64,000 nucleotides of DNA from Orobanche coerulescens (lineage: Eukaryota; Streptophyta; Magnoliopsida; Lamiales; Orobanchaceae), in the NCBI GenBank assembly GCA_033398695.1, contig CM065815.1, forward strand, positions 98,608,501 to 98,672,500, given 5' to 3'. The notes under the pieces are model-generated. The model worked only from the letters and a program-made list of their open reading frames with translations. It was not told where the DNA came from and searched no databases. Positions 36,030-48,770 of the stretch are shown here, piece by piece; position 1 is the stretch's first letter; every line of letters starts with the position of its first letter. The translations under genes were made by a program, and so were the position numbers.

Positions 36030-36045
36030 TGGTATTAGAGAACTA
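36030..36045 (+). other. Primer binding site, gypsy B
   Basis: TGGTATTAGAGAACTA starts five bases after the LTR end; compared with TGGTATCAGAGC it has a C-to-T and a change near the end. Confidence 0.75.
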
Positions 36046-36262
36046 GGTTGATGGATACCTAGGCTTGTCGGTTAATTGGGTCTAGTTGTGTTTTGTTTTG
36101 CACATTGTCACCTCGCTGCCATCATCTCGGTACTTCCCGTGCTCGTAAGTTTTCCTTACTCGATTCCTTGCTTCCTTGTATCGCACTTTCGATTCTTGAA
36201 TTGTGACTGTTTATCCTCTCGTACTTATCATCGAATTGCATTTGCTACCTCTTATCTTCAGT

Positions 36263-37490
36263 ATGGATGCTAGGAGAGGCCGAGGTAGGGGTCGCGGCCG
36301 TGGTCGTGGACGCGGTCGGGGACGTGGGGCAGCTAGTGAGGCGGCCACGTCACACAATTCTGGGGCTGGTAGTACTGATGGTCATCAAAGCCATAGTGCT
36401 ACTCAGAAGGGCGCAACCGGTGGTAACGCCGATCTTGGTGTTGCAGCTGTGATGTAACAAATGGTGAACCAGATGGCTGCCATAGCTCAGGCGGTTCAGA
36501 ACCCGACTCCAGCCCCTGCTACTCGGGGGGAGCTGACCGTTGGCTTCAGGATGTCATCAAGATGCATCCTCCTCAGTTTTCGGGGGCTTTAGACCCGATT
36601 GGTTGGGAGGGATGGATCAAAGAGATATCCAAGGTCTTTGCTGCCACCAACTGTCCAGAGGATCGCAAGGTCCCTATTGCCCAGTACTTTCTCACTGGGG
36701 ACGCTACTGACTGGTGGGAGGCTGTTGAGCCTAAGGACCATGCTGCTTCATGGGTCGAGTTCAAGATCTGATGGAGACCGAATATTGCCCGTGGCCAGTT
36801 AAACAGGCTCGAGTCCATGCTTTCTATGATGCTCAGCCTCGGGATATTCCTGTTTCCCAGGCTATTGCTGATTACAACCGGGAGTTAGGCTTCGTGAAGG
36901 CCCAAGTTAGAGAGGAGAGCGACAAGATATTCCACTTTTCCAGACGGATGAAACTGAAGATTCGTGACTATATGTGTGGGCTTGCCTGCACCACCTTGAA
37001 GGATTATCAGAGTAGAGCTCTTGTATACGATATGTCTCTGACGGCCAGTGAGGCAGCTCATGATAGCAAGAAACAGAAGTCCGCCGGAAATTTTTCCGGG
37101 CCACAAGGGTGGAGGTCAGCAAAAATCTCATCTGCTAACTTTCCCACTAGTGGTGGTCCAGCTCGTTCTACTGGGGATTTCCATGGGGCTGCCAGTACTC
37201 CTTCTCGTGATGCGAAGTACTTTAACTATGGCCGACTAGGCCACGTCAGTCGTACTTGTCTGAGTCCTTTGCTGACATGTAATTGGTGTGGCCAGCCGGG
37301 CCACAAGGCTGCTTTCTATGCTGAGAGAGAGAGAACCCTTGGTGCCCAGACTTCTTTCCCAGCGCCTAGGGAACCGAGTGTGAAACAGGGGTTATTTACT
37401 CCGCAGCCTCCACCGAGTGCCAGTCGAGGAAGAGGTTGGGGTCAGTCCGCTAGAGGGGGAGCTTCCAGTGTCGGCTCCGCTCATCCGTGA
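36263..37490 (+). pseudogene. Gypsy B gag, broken
   Basis: Start MDARRGRGRGRGRG at 36263 (Arg/Gly repeat, probably nucleic-acid binding). The gag core is GWEGWIKEISKVF ... ATDWWEAVEP, near 36600-36740. The zinc knuckles are both damaged: FNYGRLGHVSRTC near 37220 (first Cys to Tyr) and CNWCGQPGHKAAFY near 37280 (last Cys to Tyr). A TAA at 36456 replaces CAA seen in element C. Two frame changes, near 36520 and 36760. Confidence 0.88.
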
Positions 37491-37499
37491 GTTTACGAG

Positions 37500-40400
37500 A
37501 TGAGGAGGGCCAATGATCCAGCAGCCACCGTGGCCACAGGTACCGTTCATATCCAGTCTCATCCTATCAGTGTGCTTTTTGATTCGGGTGCTACGCATTC
37601 ATTCATCTCTCTGGAGTGTGTGCGCCATTTGAGTCTCGACTGTTTGATGCCTTGTGAGCCTTTCATCATTAAGATTCCTAGCGGTGATAGGATCGTTGGT
37701 GGTCAGGAGGTCCGAGAATGTTCTGTGTTTATTTGTGAGAGGGCTTGGCTCTCTAATCTTATTATTGTGAGTATTGAGGGTGAGGATTTGATTCTCGGGG
37801 ATGATTGGCTCGAGCAGCATGGTGCAATCATGAATTACCGCACGAGGATCATCACCATGTTAGCCGAGGATGGCATCGAGCACTCTTTCACGGGGTGAAC
37901 GAGAAACCAGAAGTTCGTGATTAACGTCTTGAAGGCGATGAGGCTCCTGCGGAAGGGGTGTACTGGTTATTGGTGATATGCCTTGAGGGCAGGGGATGGT
38001 GGGGTCGAGTTTTCATCTATTCCAGTCGTTAGTGAGTTCCCCGATGTCTTTCCTTATGAGTTACTGGGGTTGCCACCAGACCGTGAGGTTGAGTTCGCTA
38101 TCGAGTTAGAGCCAGGTGCTATCCGATTTCGAACGCGCCGTATAGCATGGAACCTTCAGAGATGGCCGAGTTGAAGAAGCAGTTGAGTGAGCTTCTTGAG
38201 TCAGGGTATATTCGACTGAGCGCTTCATCTTGGGGCGCACCAGTTCTGTTTGTGCGGAAGAAGGATGGTTCACTACGTTTATGTATCGACTACCGCAAGC
38301 TAAACAAGGTGACCATCAAGAACAAGTATCCCTTGCCGAGTATTGATGACTTGTTTGATCAGTTGCATGGAGCTGCAGTATTCTCGAAGATTGGCTTGAG
38401 ATCGGGGTACTATCAGCTTCGGGTGAAGGGGCCCGATGTCCCGAAAATAGCTTTTCGGACGAGATACGGACATTATGAGTTTGTAGTTATACCCTTCGGG
38501 TTGACTAACGCGCCAGCGGTGTTCATGCACTGGATGAACAAGCTCTTCATTGAGTATTTAGATAAGTGTGTCGTTGTCTTTATTGACGACATTCTTATAT
38601 ATTCGAAGAAGGAGGAAGAGCATGTGCATCATCTGCGTGTGACGTTAGACATTTTGAGGACTGAGCGACTCTATGCGAAGTTCTCGAAATGTGAATTCTG
38701 GCTGAAATAGGTGATGTTTCTGGGCCACGTGATTTCAGCCGAGGGGGTCCGGGTGGATCTACAGAGTATTGAGGCAGTGTTGGATTGGGCACCGCCTAAG
38801 AATGTGAAGGAGGTCCGTAGTTTCTTGGGTTTGGCTGGCTACTACTGTAGGTTGTCGAGGGGTTCTCGAAACTAGCTCGAACACTTACTCAGTTGCTCCA
38901 GAAATCCGAGAAGTTCGTCTGGAATTATGAGAGACAGTCGAGTTTTGAGGAGCTGAAGAGGCGTTTGACTTCAGCCCCGATTTTAGCGTTGCCGTGTAGC
39001 AACGAGGATTTTGCCATCTATAGCGATGCTTCGAGTCAGGGTCTTGGGTGTGTGTTGATGAAGCACAACAAGACTATTGCGTATGCATCCAGACAGTTGA
39101 GGTTGTATGAGCTCAACTACCTTACTCACGATTTGGAGTTTGCGGCAATTGTCTTTGCGCTCAAGATTTGGCGTAACTATCTTTTAGGCTCTGCATGTCA
39201 GATTTTTATCGATCGTAAAAGTCTGAAGTACATATTTACTCAGTGGGAGTTGAATATGAGGCAGAGGGGGTGGTTGGAGTTGATTAAGGATTATGAACTC
39301 GAAATCCTTTATCATCCGGGCAAGGCGAATGTCATGGCAGATGCCTTGAGTGAGAAACCGGTTGCATTGCAGACGCTTGAGATACTTACGTCTCAATCTG
39401 AGCTTCTGCGGGATTTGATCGAGTTTAGTGCTGAGATTTTGTTGCCAGGAGCTGCCAGGCAACTTTGCGCTTTGGAGATTTTGTCGTTGTTGATCGATGA
39501 AATTAAGCTGAAGCAATTGGAGGATCCGATGATTACTCAAATCCGATAGAATGTTCTTAAGGGGAAGTCTCCCGAGTTTGTGATTAACGAGGATGGTGTG
39601 TTGAGATTCCAGAGTCGGCTTTGTGTACCGAACGACTTGGAATTGAGGCAGAGTATTTTGCGAGAGGCCCATGCTACGCCTTACTTGGTTCATCCTGGTT
39701 CGAGTAAGATGTACAAGGACCTAAGGAGGAGTTTTTGGTGGAACGACATGAAAGCGGAGGTCGCATGGTTTGTAGCGAGGTGTTTGACTTGTCAGCAGGT
39801 CAAAATCGAGCATCAGCGACCGAACAGGTTACTACAGTCGCTTCCCATTCCGGAATGTAAATGGGAAGATATTTCGATGGACTTCGTCACGAGTTTACCG
39901 AGATCAAAGTCTGGTATGAATATGGTTTGGGTGATTGTGGATCATCTGACCAAGTCGGCACACTTTATGGGCATCAAGGATACTTGGGGCCTAGAGAGAT
40001 TGGCTCGTGTGTTTATTGTGCAGATTGTGAGGCTTCACGGTACTCCGAAGTCTATTATTTCGGATCGTGATGGCCGTTTTGTATCGCACTTTTGGCAGGC
40101 AGTACATAAGGCGTTGGGCACTCGTTTGCGTCTGAGTACTTCTTTTCATCCTCAGTCTGATGGGCAGTCGGAACGCACTATCCAGACATTTGAGGATATG
40201 TTGAGTGCTTGTGCTCTCGATTGGACCAGTGACTAGGAGGAGCATTTGCCGTTGATCGAATTTACGTACAACAATAGTTGGCACGCATCGATTCAAATGG
40301 CACCGTATGAGGCGCTTTATGGGCGGCGATGTCGATCGCCGATTTGCTGGAACGATGTATCCGAATTGGTTGGGACCGAACCAGATATTGCTATGGAGAC

Positions 40401-40920
40401 GAGGCGGAAGGTGGAATTGATCCAGGAGAGGATGTTGACTGCTCAGAGTCGACAGAATTCATATGCCGACGTCCGTCGTCGACCTTTGGAGTTCGAGGTG
40501 GGAGACCACGTTTTGCTAAAGGTGTCGCCGATGAGAGGAGTTTTCCGCTTCGGAAAGAAGGGAAAGTTGAGTTCGAGATTTATCGGGCCCTTTAAGATTC
40601 TCGAGAGAGTCGGTGAGTTGGCATACCGTTTGGCGTTGCCTCCGGCCTTGAGTCACGTTCATAGCATTTTCCATGTTTCCCAACTGAGGAAATATGTTCC
40701 GGATCCTAGTCACGTCATCGACTATGGTGAGATTGATGTCGCCGAGGATATTACCTTCGAGGAGCGCCCCTTGAAGATTTTGGAGCACCGTGAGAAGCGG
40801 CTGAGGCATAAGACCATTCCTTTGGTCAAGGTGCACTGGTCGAGTCATGGTGTCGAGGAGGCAACTTGGGAAACCGAGGATAGCATGCGTGCTAGGTACC
40901 ACGAGTTGTTTGTTTCTTAA
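37500..40920 (+). pseudogene. Gypsy B pol, broken
   Basis: Protease VLFDSGATHSFIS near 37576 keeps its Asp. RT has [14 protein letters not shown] near 38570. RNase H has IYSDASSQGLGCVL near 39017. Integrase has the zinc region HATPYLVHPGSSKM ... CLTCQQVK (39670-39800), then IVDHLTKSAHF, SDRDGRFVSHF (near 40058) and HPQSDGQSERT (near 40150). The chromodomain-like tail is VKVHWSSHGVEEATWETED, ending TAA 40918-40920. Stops at 37896, 37976, 38708, 39547 and 40234 and several frameshifts inactivate it. Confidence 0.92.
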
Positions 40921-40937
40921 GTTTCCGGACGAAACTT

Positions 40938-40955
40938 ATTTTTAAAGGGGTAGAA
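40938..40955 (+). other. Polypurine tract, gypsy B
   Basis: TTTTTAAAGGGGTAGAA adjoins the 3' LTR. Element C has TTAGAGGGGGAGAA at the same place. Confidence 0.75.
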
Positions 40956-41483
40956 TGTAATATCCGCATTTTTTCCTTTTTCTGGCATTCTCATTTTTGT
41001 GTATTTTTTCATTTTTAACGACTCGCTTGTAACTGTTTTGACGTTTTGAATCTATTTTATTCTTGGAGTTTTTCCTTTTGAATGAGTTTCGGAGATATTT
41101 TGATGTAATTCCGTTTTATGTTATGTGTTGTTGCAGGAATGTTCGATTCTCCTAAAACTCGTTCGAATTCATAATTTCTTCGATTACACGAGTTCGTATG
41201 GTTGAGTTGTTCATGTTATGAGTTTTGGTTTGTTAATCCAATGCCGTATCGTGATTTTGGGATGTTTGGGCCGTTTTGTAATTTCCTATAAGTTTAGGGA
41301 ATTTTACTTTCCTTGTCGTGTTTCGGATTCCCCGATAGTCGGAATTGTATTTTCCTTAGCACTCAGCTTCGTCGTCATGAATATTTCGTATCTACACTTT
41401 GGGTTCTGTCCTTGTGATACGTCTCGACTTCGGACCGCCCGATGTAGTTAACTACATTCAGCAGTATTGAACTGCTGCATGCA

Positions 41484-41797
41484 TAACGTACGTTATACCT
41501 TAGCGTTAACATACGTTATGCCTTAGCGTTAACATACGTTATGGCCTTCAGCAGATTGGGCAGATTGTTCTGCCGAGCCATTACGTACGCTAACTCCTGC
41601 GTGTTACGTACGTAAAGCTCCATTATAGCGTACGCTAACTATCCGATGTAGCGTACGCTATCGAACCCAGCAATTTGGATAGGTTGTTCTGCCGAGCCAT
41701 TACGTAAGCTAACACTGGAGTGTTACGTACGTAATGAGTATAACGTACGTTAACATCAGCATGTTAACATACGTAACGAAGGAACAAGTTTTATAAA
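41484..41797 (+). promoter_or_regulatory. LTR promoter array, gypsy B 3' LTR
   Basis: Same type as 34453-34767; dyads to 41776, then TTATAAA at 41791-41797. Compared with the 5' LTR, an interval near 41500 has one extra CCTTAGCGTTAACATACGTT unit and lacks a short stretch. Confidence 0.72.
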
Positions 41798-41952
41798 CCT
41801 GGGTTGACCTTCACTTCGTCATTCCTTCATTTTCTTCCTCTGACCGAGAACTGCGTTCCAAGTGAGGTTTTGAGCGATTCTTCAATTTTTGTCTGTGGAG
41901 TTCATTGAGATATTGATTGTTGTGTCCCAAGTGAAGTTTATCATCATCTTAA

Positions 41953-42340
41953 CACTAGACCAAAATGGTCGATTTGTTACTGCCAAAAGCAGTGACAAAT
42001 GGCTTTTGTCACTGCTATTGAAGGTGATATTTTCTGGGGTGACAAATCCCTTAGTCACTGCTACTGGAGCTGACAAAATTCCATTGTCACCGCTGAAGTT
42101 ACACCTTAAAAAGGGTACATAAAAAACACTAGTCACTGCATTTGTCACTGTCATGGGAGGTGACAACTGTTTTAATTTGTTACTGGCCATGAAGGTGACA
42201 AATATCTTTATTTGTCACCTCATATTGTCACCTCTATGAACAATGACAATATCTAACTTTGTCACCACTGTTGGAGGTGACAAATGTTCCGTGACTTCTA
42301 ATTTTGTCACCTCCTTTAGCAGTGATAAATCGGACATAAT
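41953..42340. repeat. CACTA left terminal and subterminal repeats
   Basis: After the TIR (identical to the right TIR over about 29 bp apart from 3 bases), GTGACAAA or its complement TTTGTCAC recurs roughly every 15-35 bp in both orientations. In En/Spm such subterminal repeats bind the element's own protein (family knowledge). Confidence 0.82.
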
Positions 42341-42674
42341 TTAACCACAATACTATAATTATTCTAAATATTTTTTCTTTAATTTTTTTGATACTTGTAC
42401 AATTATTAACTAATCAACTATAAATAACACAAATTTCAATATCACCACACCCATATCATTTTAATATCACACAATGCACTAATTGTATTCATCATTTGTT
42501 CAAATTCATAAACAACACGCAAGTGTTCAAATTCATAAGTTACACACATAATGTTCAAATTCATAAAAAATACTTAACAAAAGTAAGACTTAACGCTCAA
42601 CTCATTTTGGCAACCATATAGGCCATACCACCCAACTACCCTCGGTTTCCTTGATATTTGTGGCACACCCTTGA

Positions 42675-44091
42675 CTATGTAGATACAAACTTTGTCTCTC
42701 TTTTCAGTAGAACTTTACGTTCAAAGTCCACCAATGCATGACCATGCACAATCGTTCCCGTAGTTGCCGTTGAAACAATCACTCCAGTTGCAATCTTCTT
42801 TGATGCATCTGACAAGATAAATATCCCACAATTTGATGATGAAGAGGATGCGGAATGCGTTGGAGTCAACAGGCTTGAAGGATTCGAGGCAATCATTTGG
42901 TGTGGAGATTGTTGGAGAGGACATTTCTGATATTTAGTCATGGCTCTTAATATATTATTAATGGATTCTTTAATCTCATTAATGTCTTGCTTCACTTCCA
43001 CGTTAGACTGTTTTACACACTCAATCTCAGTGCGTATTGGAAGAATGCTCTTCACTTTAGTTTTACACACTGTACCTACACCACGAGTCCTACCTCTACT
43101 GTCTTTCCCGAAACACACGGTCAGCGCATCAGTTTCCAAACTAACTTCACTCGATGAATCTTGACTGTTTTTCAACTCGGACACTTTATCAGACAATTTT
43201 TGCTGCCAAATATATTAAAGAAAAATATTAGTATTTTCATCATTAGTTGGATTCATATTTTTGTCATTTAAGTGCTAAAGAAAGTAATGAAACTTACAAC
43301 ATTTTCAACTGCATTAGGATGAATTTCCCCATTTTTTCTTTGCTTACGAGCCTCTATATAAAGATCTGATAGCTCAGGTGGTGGTCCAAGTGGATTCTTA
43401 CGCTTCTGCAAACAATAACTATACAAGTCAAATGCATGCAAACAATAACTATACAAGTCAAATACATTAAACAAAGAAATAAACACGAGAAGACTAAATT
43501 TATGAGATCATTCTCCATTCAAATGGATCATACATACTATTTCCTCGGCCTTTTCAGCATACGATTGTCGACCGAATCAGTGCGCATCGGTCTTTTTAGC
43601 CCTGCTCTCTTTGCCTTTCTTTCTTTGCTCCATTTTCTCCTCCGTTGCTTCGCATTTGATGAATTCATTCCATTCGCTAAGAGGGATTTATTCTTTTTCT
43701 GGAACTTGGTCCTTCAACGCCTTAATTCCATTGATGTCTAAACCTTTAAGATATTTTTCATGTGTATTCCTCCTCCACGTCTTTAACTGTAAGCCCATCT
43801 CTTTTAAGACCTCCTCTTTTCACTCTACCGATATAATGAATTCTTTAAAGAGGGTTTTCCACATGTCATCCTTTTTTGGTTTTTCAACATCTGTCCATTT
43901 TCCATAGGCAAGACCGATATGAGATTTCAACAAAGCCAAGCACCGGTTCAACAAATGAGTTTTACCTTCTATGATCACACCATGCAAATTGAATTTAACT
44001 TTTGTCCGTTGATCAACGATGTATTCTCCGGTGGGGGAGTATCATACGACACTATATTATTTTGGGCATGATGTTGACTTGAAGATGTCAT
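42675..44091 (-). pseudogene. CACTA second gene, Transposase_24-like (TNPA-type role inferred)
   Basis: The frame starts MTSSSQHHAQNN at 44091. Recognisable blocks: THLLNRCLALLKSHIGLAYG near 43960, EKPKKDDMWKTLFKEF near 43880, KKGKESRAKKTD near 43590, GPPPELSDLYIEARKQR near 43370, and SLETDALTVCFGKDSRGRTR near 43110, followed by a heptad-like region to about 42940. The order basic region, 'ELSDLYIEA' block, then FGKD-RGR resembles the plant transposase (Ptta/En/Spm) family. Introns probably separate the parts (near 43500-43490 and 43265-43200), and there are stops, for example after the ICMV block near 43982. The role as subterminal-repeat binder is inferred from other CACTA elements. Confidence 0.65.
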
Positions 44092-44204
44092 TTCCTGCAT
44101 TTATTCTATATTCAAAGAGTATCCAAACAGTAAAACAAAGTCATCAAATAGCAACAGACCAGCAATAAAAATAGAACAGAACATCAGAAAAAACAGAAAC
44201 GGAA

Positions 44205-44445
44205 ACAATACAAACATCAGCAAAAACAGCAGCATTTCGGTTAAAACTGGGTTAAAAAACAAGAAGAAACATTTACATTGTCGTTTCTATTAAGAAATCG
44301 ATAAAAAACAACAATAGATCAAGTTTCGCAAAAATTGGACTAGTTTCTATTATACTGTTGAAATTTTTCTGTTGAAAAAGTCCAATAAAAACATCAGCAA
44401 AAACAGCATCATTTCGGTTAAAACTGGGTCAAAAAACAGTAGCAA
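44205..44445. repeat. Short direct duplication in the CACTA intergenic region
   Basis: CATTTCGGTTAAAACTGGGT occurs at about 44234 and 44410 with matching flanks (AACAGCA before it, AAAAAACA after it), roughly 176 bp apart. Non-coding. Confidence 0.7.
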
Positions 44446-44668
44446 AAAATTTCTGTTGCTGTTTCTATTAAGAAATCAGTAAAAAACAGAACAATAGACC
44501 GTTTCTGTTGAAATTTTTGGGTTAAAAAACAGCAGCAAAAAATTTCTTCAGAAATTGGGTTAAAATCATAACAATATTTGAGAAGCTTGCAAAAATTTCC
44601 TTTGTGTATAACCAGACATTTCTTCAAAATAGAATAACCAAACATTTCTTCAAAATACATCACTTAAC

Positions 44669-45511
44669 CTATTCTAAAAAGTCTAGAAATTTCTTCAATT
44701 CCGGATTATAATCCAAAATAGACTGATACTCAACAGGTGCCTCTATGTCATCGATGGATGTGGTCAAACGCTTGGGAGAATATAGAACAACAGACCATGG
44801 GTCATTATTAGGGATCTTTGAGTAGTACACTTGCTTCAACTTTTGGAATGCACAAACAAAGGGCTCATCGTTAATTAAATTCTTGCTCTTCAACTTAGTC
44901 AAATCTACCTTCACCATGTGAGAGTCAGGGTCTATCATACATGCGGCCTTATCTTCCACTCGGACCCAGTCGCAATAAAAGACCGTTTCATTGAAACTTG
45001 TATAGTCTAGTACCGAAATCTCTCGTATAACCCCATAATACGTCATCTCGGCTTCTATCAAGTTTTTATCTTTTGCACTCGACCTGAAATAGTAAGGGCT
45101 TTATATGAAATTCCACTATTTTGCTTTCGACCAAGTCTTTGATTGTATGTGCTAGTAGAGAATACAAAGCCATTGAGCCGGTACTTATCATACGACTTGG
45201 ACACAAAACTAGGCCCATTCGCTATTCGTGCAAGCCTTGATGTGACGTCACTAATTTTCAACAACTGAAATAATGAAAGGACTTGTGTTACGAAAAGACT
45301 AGATAAGGAAAAATATAAACCAAGGAATAACAACATATATTTAGTACCTCACACTCTACCCAATTCCTAAATTCACTGTCTGCACTAGTAACTCTTTTCC
45401 TCTTTTTGCCGGGACCGGATGCATCAAATTGCCTATGTACCAAATAAACATAAAGAATTATATAGTAATTACAATAAACTTGAAATATCAATATATCACG
45501 ATTAATGGTAC
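44669..45511 (-). pseudogene. CACTA transposase, C-terminal exons (DUF4216-like)
   Basis: Three short open stretches: 45511-45340 (PGKKRKRVTSADSEFRNWVECEV), 45336-45058 (SYDKYRLNGFVFSTSTYN) and 45061-44669. The last contains VFYCDWVRVEDK, FVCAFQKLKQVYYSK and WSVVLYSPKR, the block order of DUF4216, the usual C-terminal domain of plant TNPD-like proteins. The stretches overlap or abut with frame changes, fitting introns or decay. Confidence 0.75.
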
Positions 45512-46147
45512 TTACGCTTTCCAATTATCAATGTCAATGTGAGTCTCAAAAACATATCGAGTCACTTGTTCATATTGTGTACTCGTTAGTGTAACTTTAT
45601 TGCCCTTCCCCAAAGTATGCTCATCAACAAATTCATTTGGTTCGTCAACAAAGCATTCACGACCTGTAGTGTCTGTATTTGGCATGTATTCCTTAGCATA
45701 CAAGGAAGCTTCTTCTGTAATGTACTCCTCCGCAATGGACCCCTCAATGTACCGCGGATTCTTAACGTACTCTTTGTATATTTTCATTAAACGATCAAAT
45801 GGATGCATACACCAATACCAATCCGGGCCACATATCAGTGATTCATCACACCAATGCACCAACAAATGGATGCTTATATCAAAGAATGAGGGAGGAAAGT
45901 ACATTTCTAGAACACAGGTTGCCTCAGCTAGAGTTGTTTTTGCCGCCATCATGTGTTTTCTGTTAATGACCTTTTCACACAATAGAGTGAAGCACAAGCT
46001 TATCTGCATAATAGCCCTCCGGAGATCCTTATGTTTGGAAAAACAATGGCCAAACAACAAAGGGACTAGTTGCATTATGACATGCCAATCATGAGTCTTG
46101 CACTGTTTCAAATTATGTGTTGCGTAACTCACTATCCTACGAAAATT
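45512..46147 (-). pseudogene. CACTA transposase, DUF4218-like middle part
   Basis: Same frame as the upstream TNPD part, separated by one TAA at 46148-46150. Landmarks: THDWHVIMQLVPLLFGHC, LEMYFPPSFFDISIHLLVHW and WCMHPFDRLMKIYKEYVKN, then SIAEEYITEEA. This is the conserved DUF4218 block that follows Transposase_21 in plant CACTA proteins. Confidence 0.88.
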
Positions 46148-48142
46148 TTATGAGAAATTGGAAGGCATCTTCAACTCGTATAGTGTATCGAGCAACACCT
46201 TCCTTTCATCATTGCTCAAAGTAAAAGCTGCAACTGGGATAATCTTCTTTCCGGTTCTAGCATCATCTTTCAACCATAATGATCTTTTTATCCTCATCTT
46301 ATGCAGATCATCACGTGCCTTCACTCCATCTTTCGAATGAGCCCCATCTAGGCATGTGCCTACAAGATGTTCAATGACATTCTTCTCCGCATGCATCAAA
46401 TCTATCATGTGACGTACTGAATGTTCCTTCCAAGAGGGCAAATCAAACAAAATCGACCTCCTAGACCAAGCGCTCTTTTCCATTTTTTTCTTTCTTTTAC
46501 GTTTCAGAGTCAAAGTTCTAGGGTGTTTTCCCCCAAGTCTTTGATCAACCTTCGCTGCTTTTTCTTCCATTTCCCAACCTGAAAGTTTTATAGGAGCTAA
46601 GTGGGATTCGACGCCCTCTGGAAGGAAATTATTTTGCATCAACCTGAACTTGTGACCAACTGGCAAAAATCTCCTGTGTGTATGATAAAAAATCTTACCG
46701 CCACTATCAAGCCATGAGGATTCAACGTTCTCTCCACAAATAGGACATCCCAAGTAACCATGCACATTGCACCCAGATAATGTCCCATAGGCCGGTAAAT
46801 CATGGATTGCCCACAACAACATAGATTTCAAAGTGAACCCCTCTTGCCTGTATGAATCAAACGCGTTCACACCTTTAGCCCACAACTCCTTCAATTCATC
46901 AATAAGTGGCGCCAAATATACATCAATGTCATCACTCGGTGCCTTTGGTCCTGGTATCAATAAATATAGAATTGAGAACTTCTTTTGCATACACAAAGAA
47001 GGGGGCAAATTATAAGGCACTAGAATGACCGGCCAAGTACTATGGTTTGTACTCATATTACGAAATGGGTTAAACCCGTCAGTTGATATTCCAAGGCGAA
47101 TATTGCGACTTTCCTGCGCAAAGTTCGGGTGTTGTAAATTTGCCGACTTCCATATGGATGAATCAATGGGATGACGCATAAGGTTCTCTCCTACCTCTGC
47201 TCGAGCATGCCAAGTCATTGCCTCTGTTATCCATGGTACACTGAAAAGTCTCGTCAACCTGGGAGCTAGAGGAAAATACTTCAACACCTTGCGGGGTACT
47301 TTCGTATCTATTTTGCTCCCATTTTTCAAATTAATCTTCTCGACAAATCTAGGTTCATTACAAACTGGACATTTAAGTTTATCCTTATGTTCTTTCCGAT
47401 ATAAAATGCAGTCGTACTTGCAAGCATGAATGGATTTGTACTTCATCCCCAACCCTTTCAAACTACTCTTCATATTGGGATAGTTATCGGGTAGTGTGTT
47501 CTCTTTAGGGAGCAAATCCTTATCCCAACGAAGAATTTCTGTCACACTATTGCCCGACAGGCCAAAACAACTCTTTAAATTGTGCAAACTAACCAGAGCG
47601 TACAACAACGTGTGATTTGAGTCACAATCATGATATAAAGGTCTTGTCGACGCTGCTTTTAAACGTATATACTCATTGTCATGGTGGACTTCATTATCAA
47701 CATTAGCCGCAAAGCCTTCTCTTTGATCTTGATAATTTTCTTCTTCGCGAAGAACGTCAACTTCTGAAGTATGGTCTACTTGCATTGCATGGAATCTGTA
47801 AGCATCATCGATGAGGTCGTTTAATCTAGGTTGTACCAAATGGTCTCCCTCTACTTGACTCGTGGCCTCGTGTGGGAGATGTTCTGGAATATAAGTCGTC
47901 CCTCTTTCCCCATGAAACACCCAGAACATGTAATCCTGTTGCATACCCCACTTAATCAAATGCAACTCAACCTCTGTCCATCTCAAACGTTTACCGTTTC
48001 TGCAACGCACGCATGGACACGAGATCTCTTCCCTATTTAGATTTTGCATTGCAAATTTCACAAAGTCTTTGACCCCTTTAACGTGCACATCTCCGACCCT
48101 ATTAACTTCACCCATCCACTCTTTATAAAGTGGAAACCCCAT
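46148..48142 (-). pseudogene. CACTA transposase TNPD-like, N-terminal and catalytic part
   Basis: Start chosen at ATG 48142 (MGFPLYKEWMGEVN) because the family begins with this Transpos_assoc region, with CPCVRCRNGKR next (residues about 40-50). A longer frame reaches 48412 but runs through the 52-bp tandem repeats. Further blocks: HACKYDCILYRKEH and CPVCNEPRF (residue about 257), PRKVLKYFPLAPRLTRLF, LIDELKELWAKGVNAFDS (about 415-430), PICGENVESSWLDSGGK (about 465), and EKNVIEHLVGTCLDGAHSKD near the end. These are Transposase_21 features. One uninterrupted frame of 664 residues ends at a premature TAA. It acts in the nucleus on the element's ends (family knowledge). Confidence 0.92.
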
Positions 48143-48342
48143 CAATTCTACACAAAAAAAAAGGTCACAAAATATCACTATGACTTTAACTTTTTCTTTC
48201 ATAAAAAATATGACTTTGACTTTATAAAGAGCAATGTCTTTATCGTGTTTAGTGGTGACCACTATGACTTTGACTTTGATTCCTACAAAATAATTTCTCA
48301 AATACAATGACCCTCCGAGCAAAATTATTTTCCAAGAAAAAA

Positions 48343-48770
48343 TATTATGCAACATGTCAATATGCACGGACCAGTCGCCGTGAGAGCATCTAACTATTAT
48401 GCAACATGTCACTATGCACGGACCATCCGTCGTGAGAGCATCTAACTATTATGCAGCATGCCAATATGCACGGACCAGCCGCCGTGAGAGCATCTAACTA
48501 TTATACAACATGCCAATATGCACGGACCAGCCGCCGTGAGAGCATCTAACTATTATGCAACATGACAATATGCACGGACCAGCCGCCGTGAGAGCATCTA
48601 ACTATTATGCAGCATGCCAATATGCACGGACCAGCCGCCGTGAGAGCATCTAACTATTATACAACATGCCAATATGCACGGACCAGCTGCCGTGAGAGCA
48701 TCTAACTATTATGCAACATGACAATATGCACGGACCAGCCGCCGTGAGAGCATCTAACTACCATACAAAT
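48343..48770. repeat. Tandem array, eight copies of a 52-bp unit
   Basis: Units step exactly 52 bp (TATGCACGGACC at 48361, 48413, 48465 and so on to 48725) and differ by a few bases. Each holds CGGACCAGCCGCCGTGAGAG. It lies about 200 bp upstream of the transposase start on the - strand, in what should be promoter or 5' leader. Confidence 0.92.

Noticed and set aside
45600..46094. + strand frame of 164 codons in the CACTA element
   Set aside because: Antisense to the DUF4218 region of the transposase.
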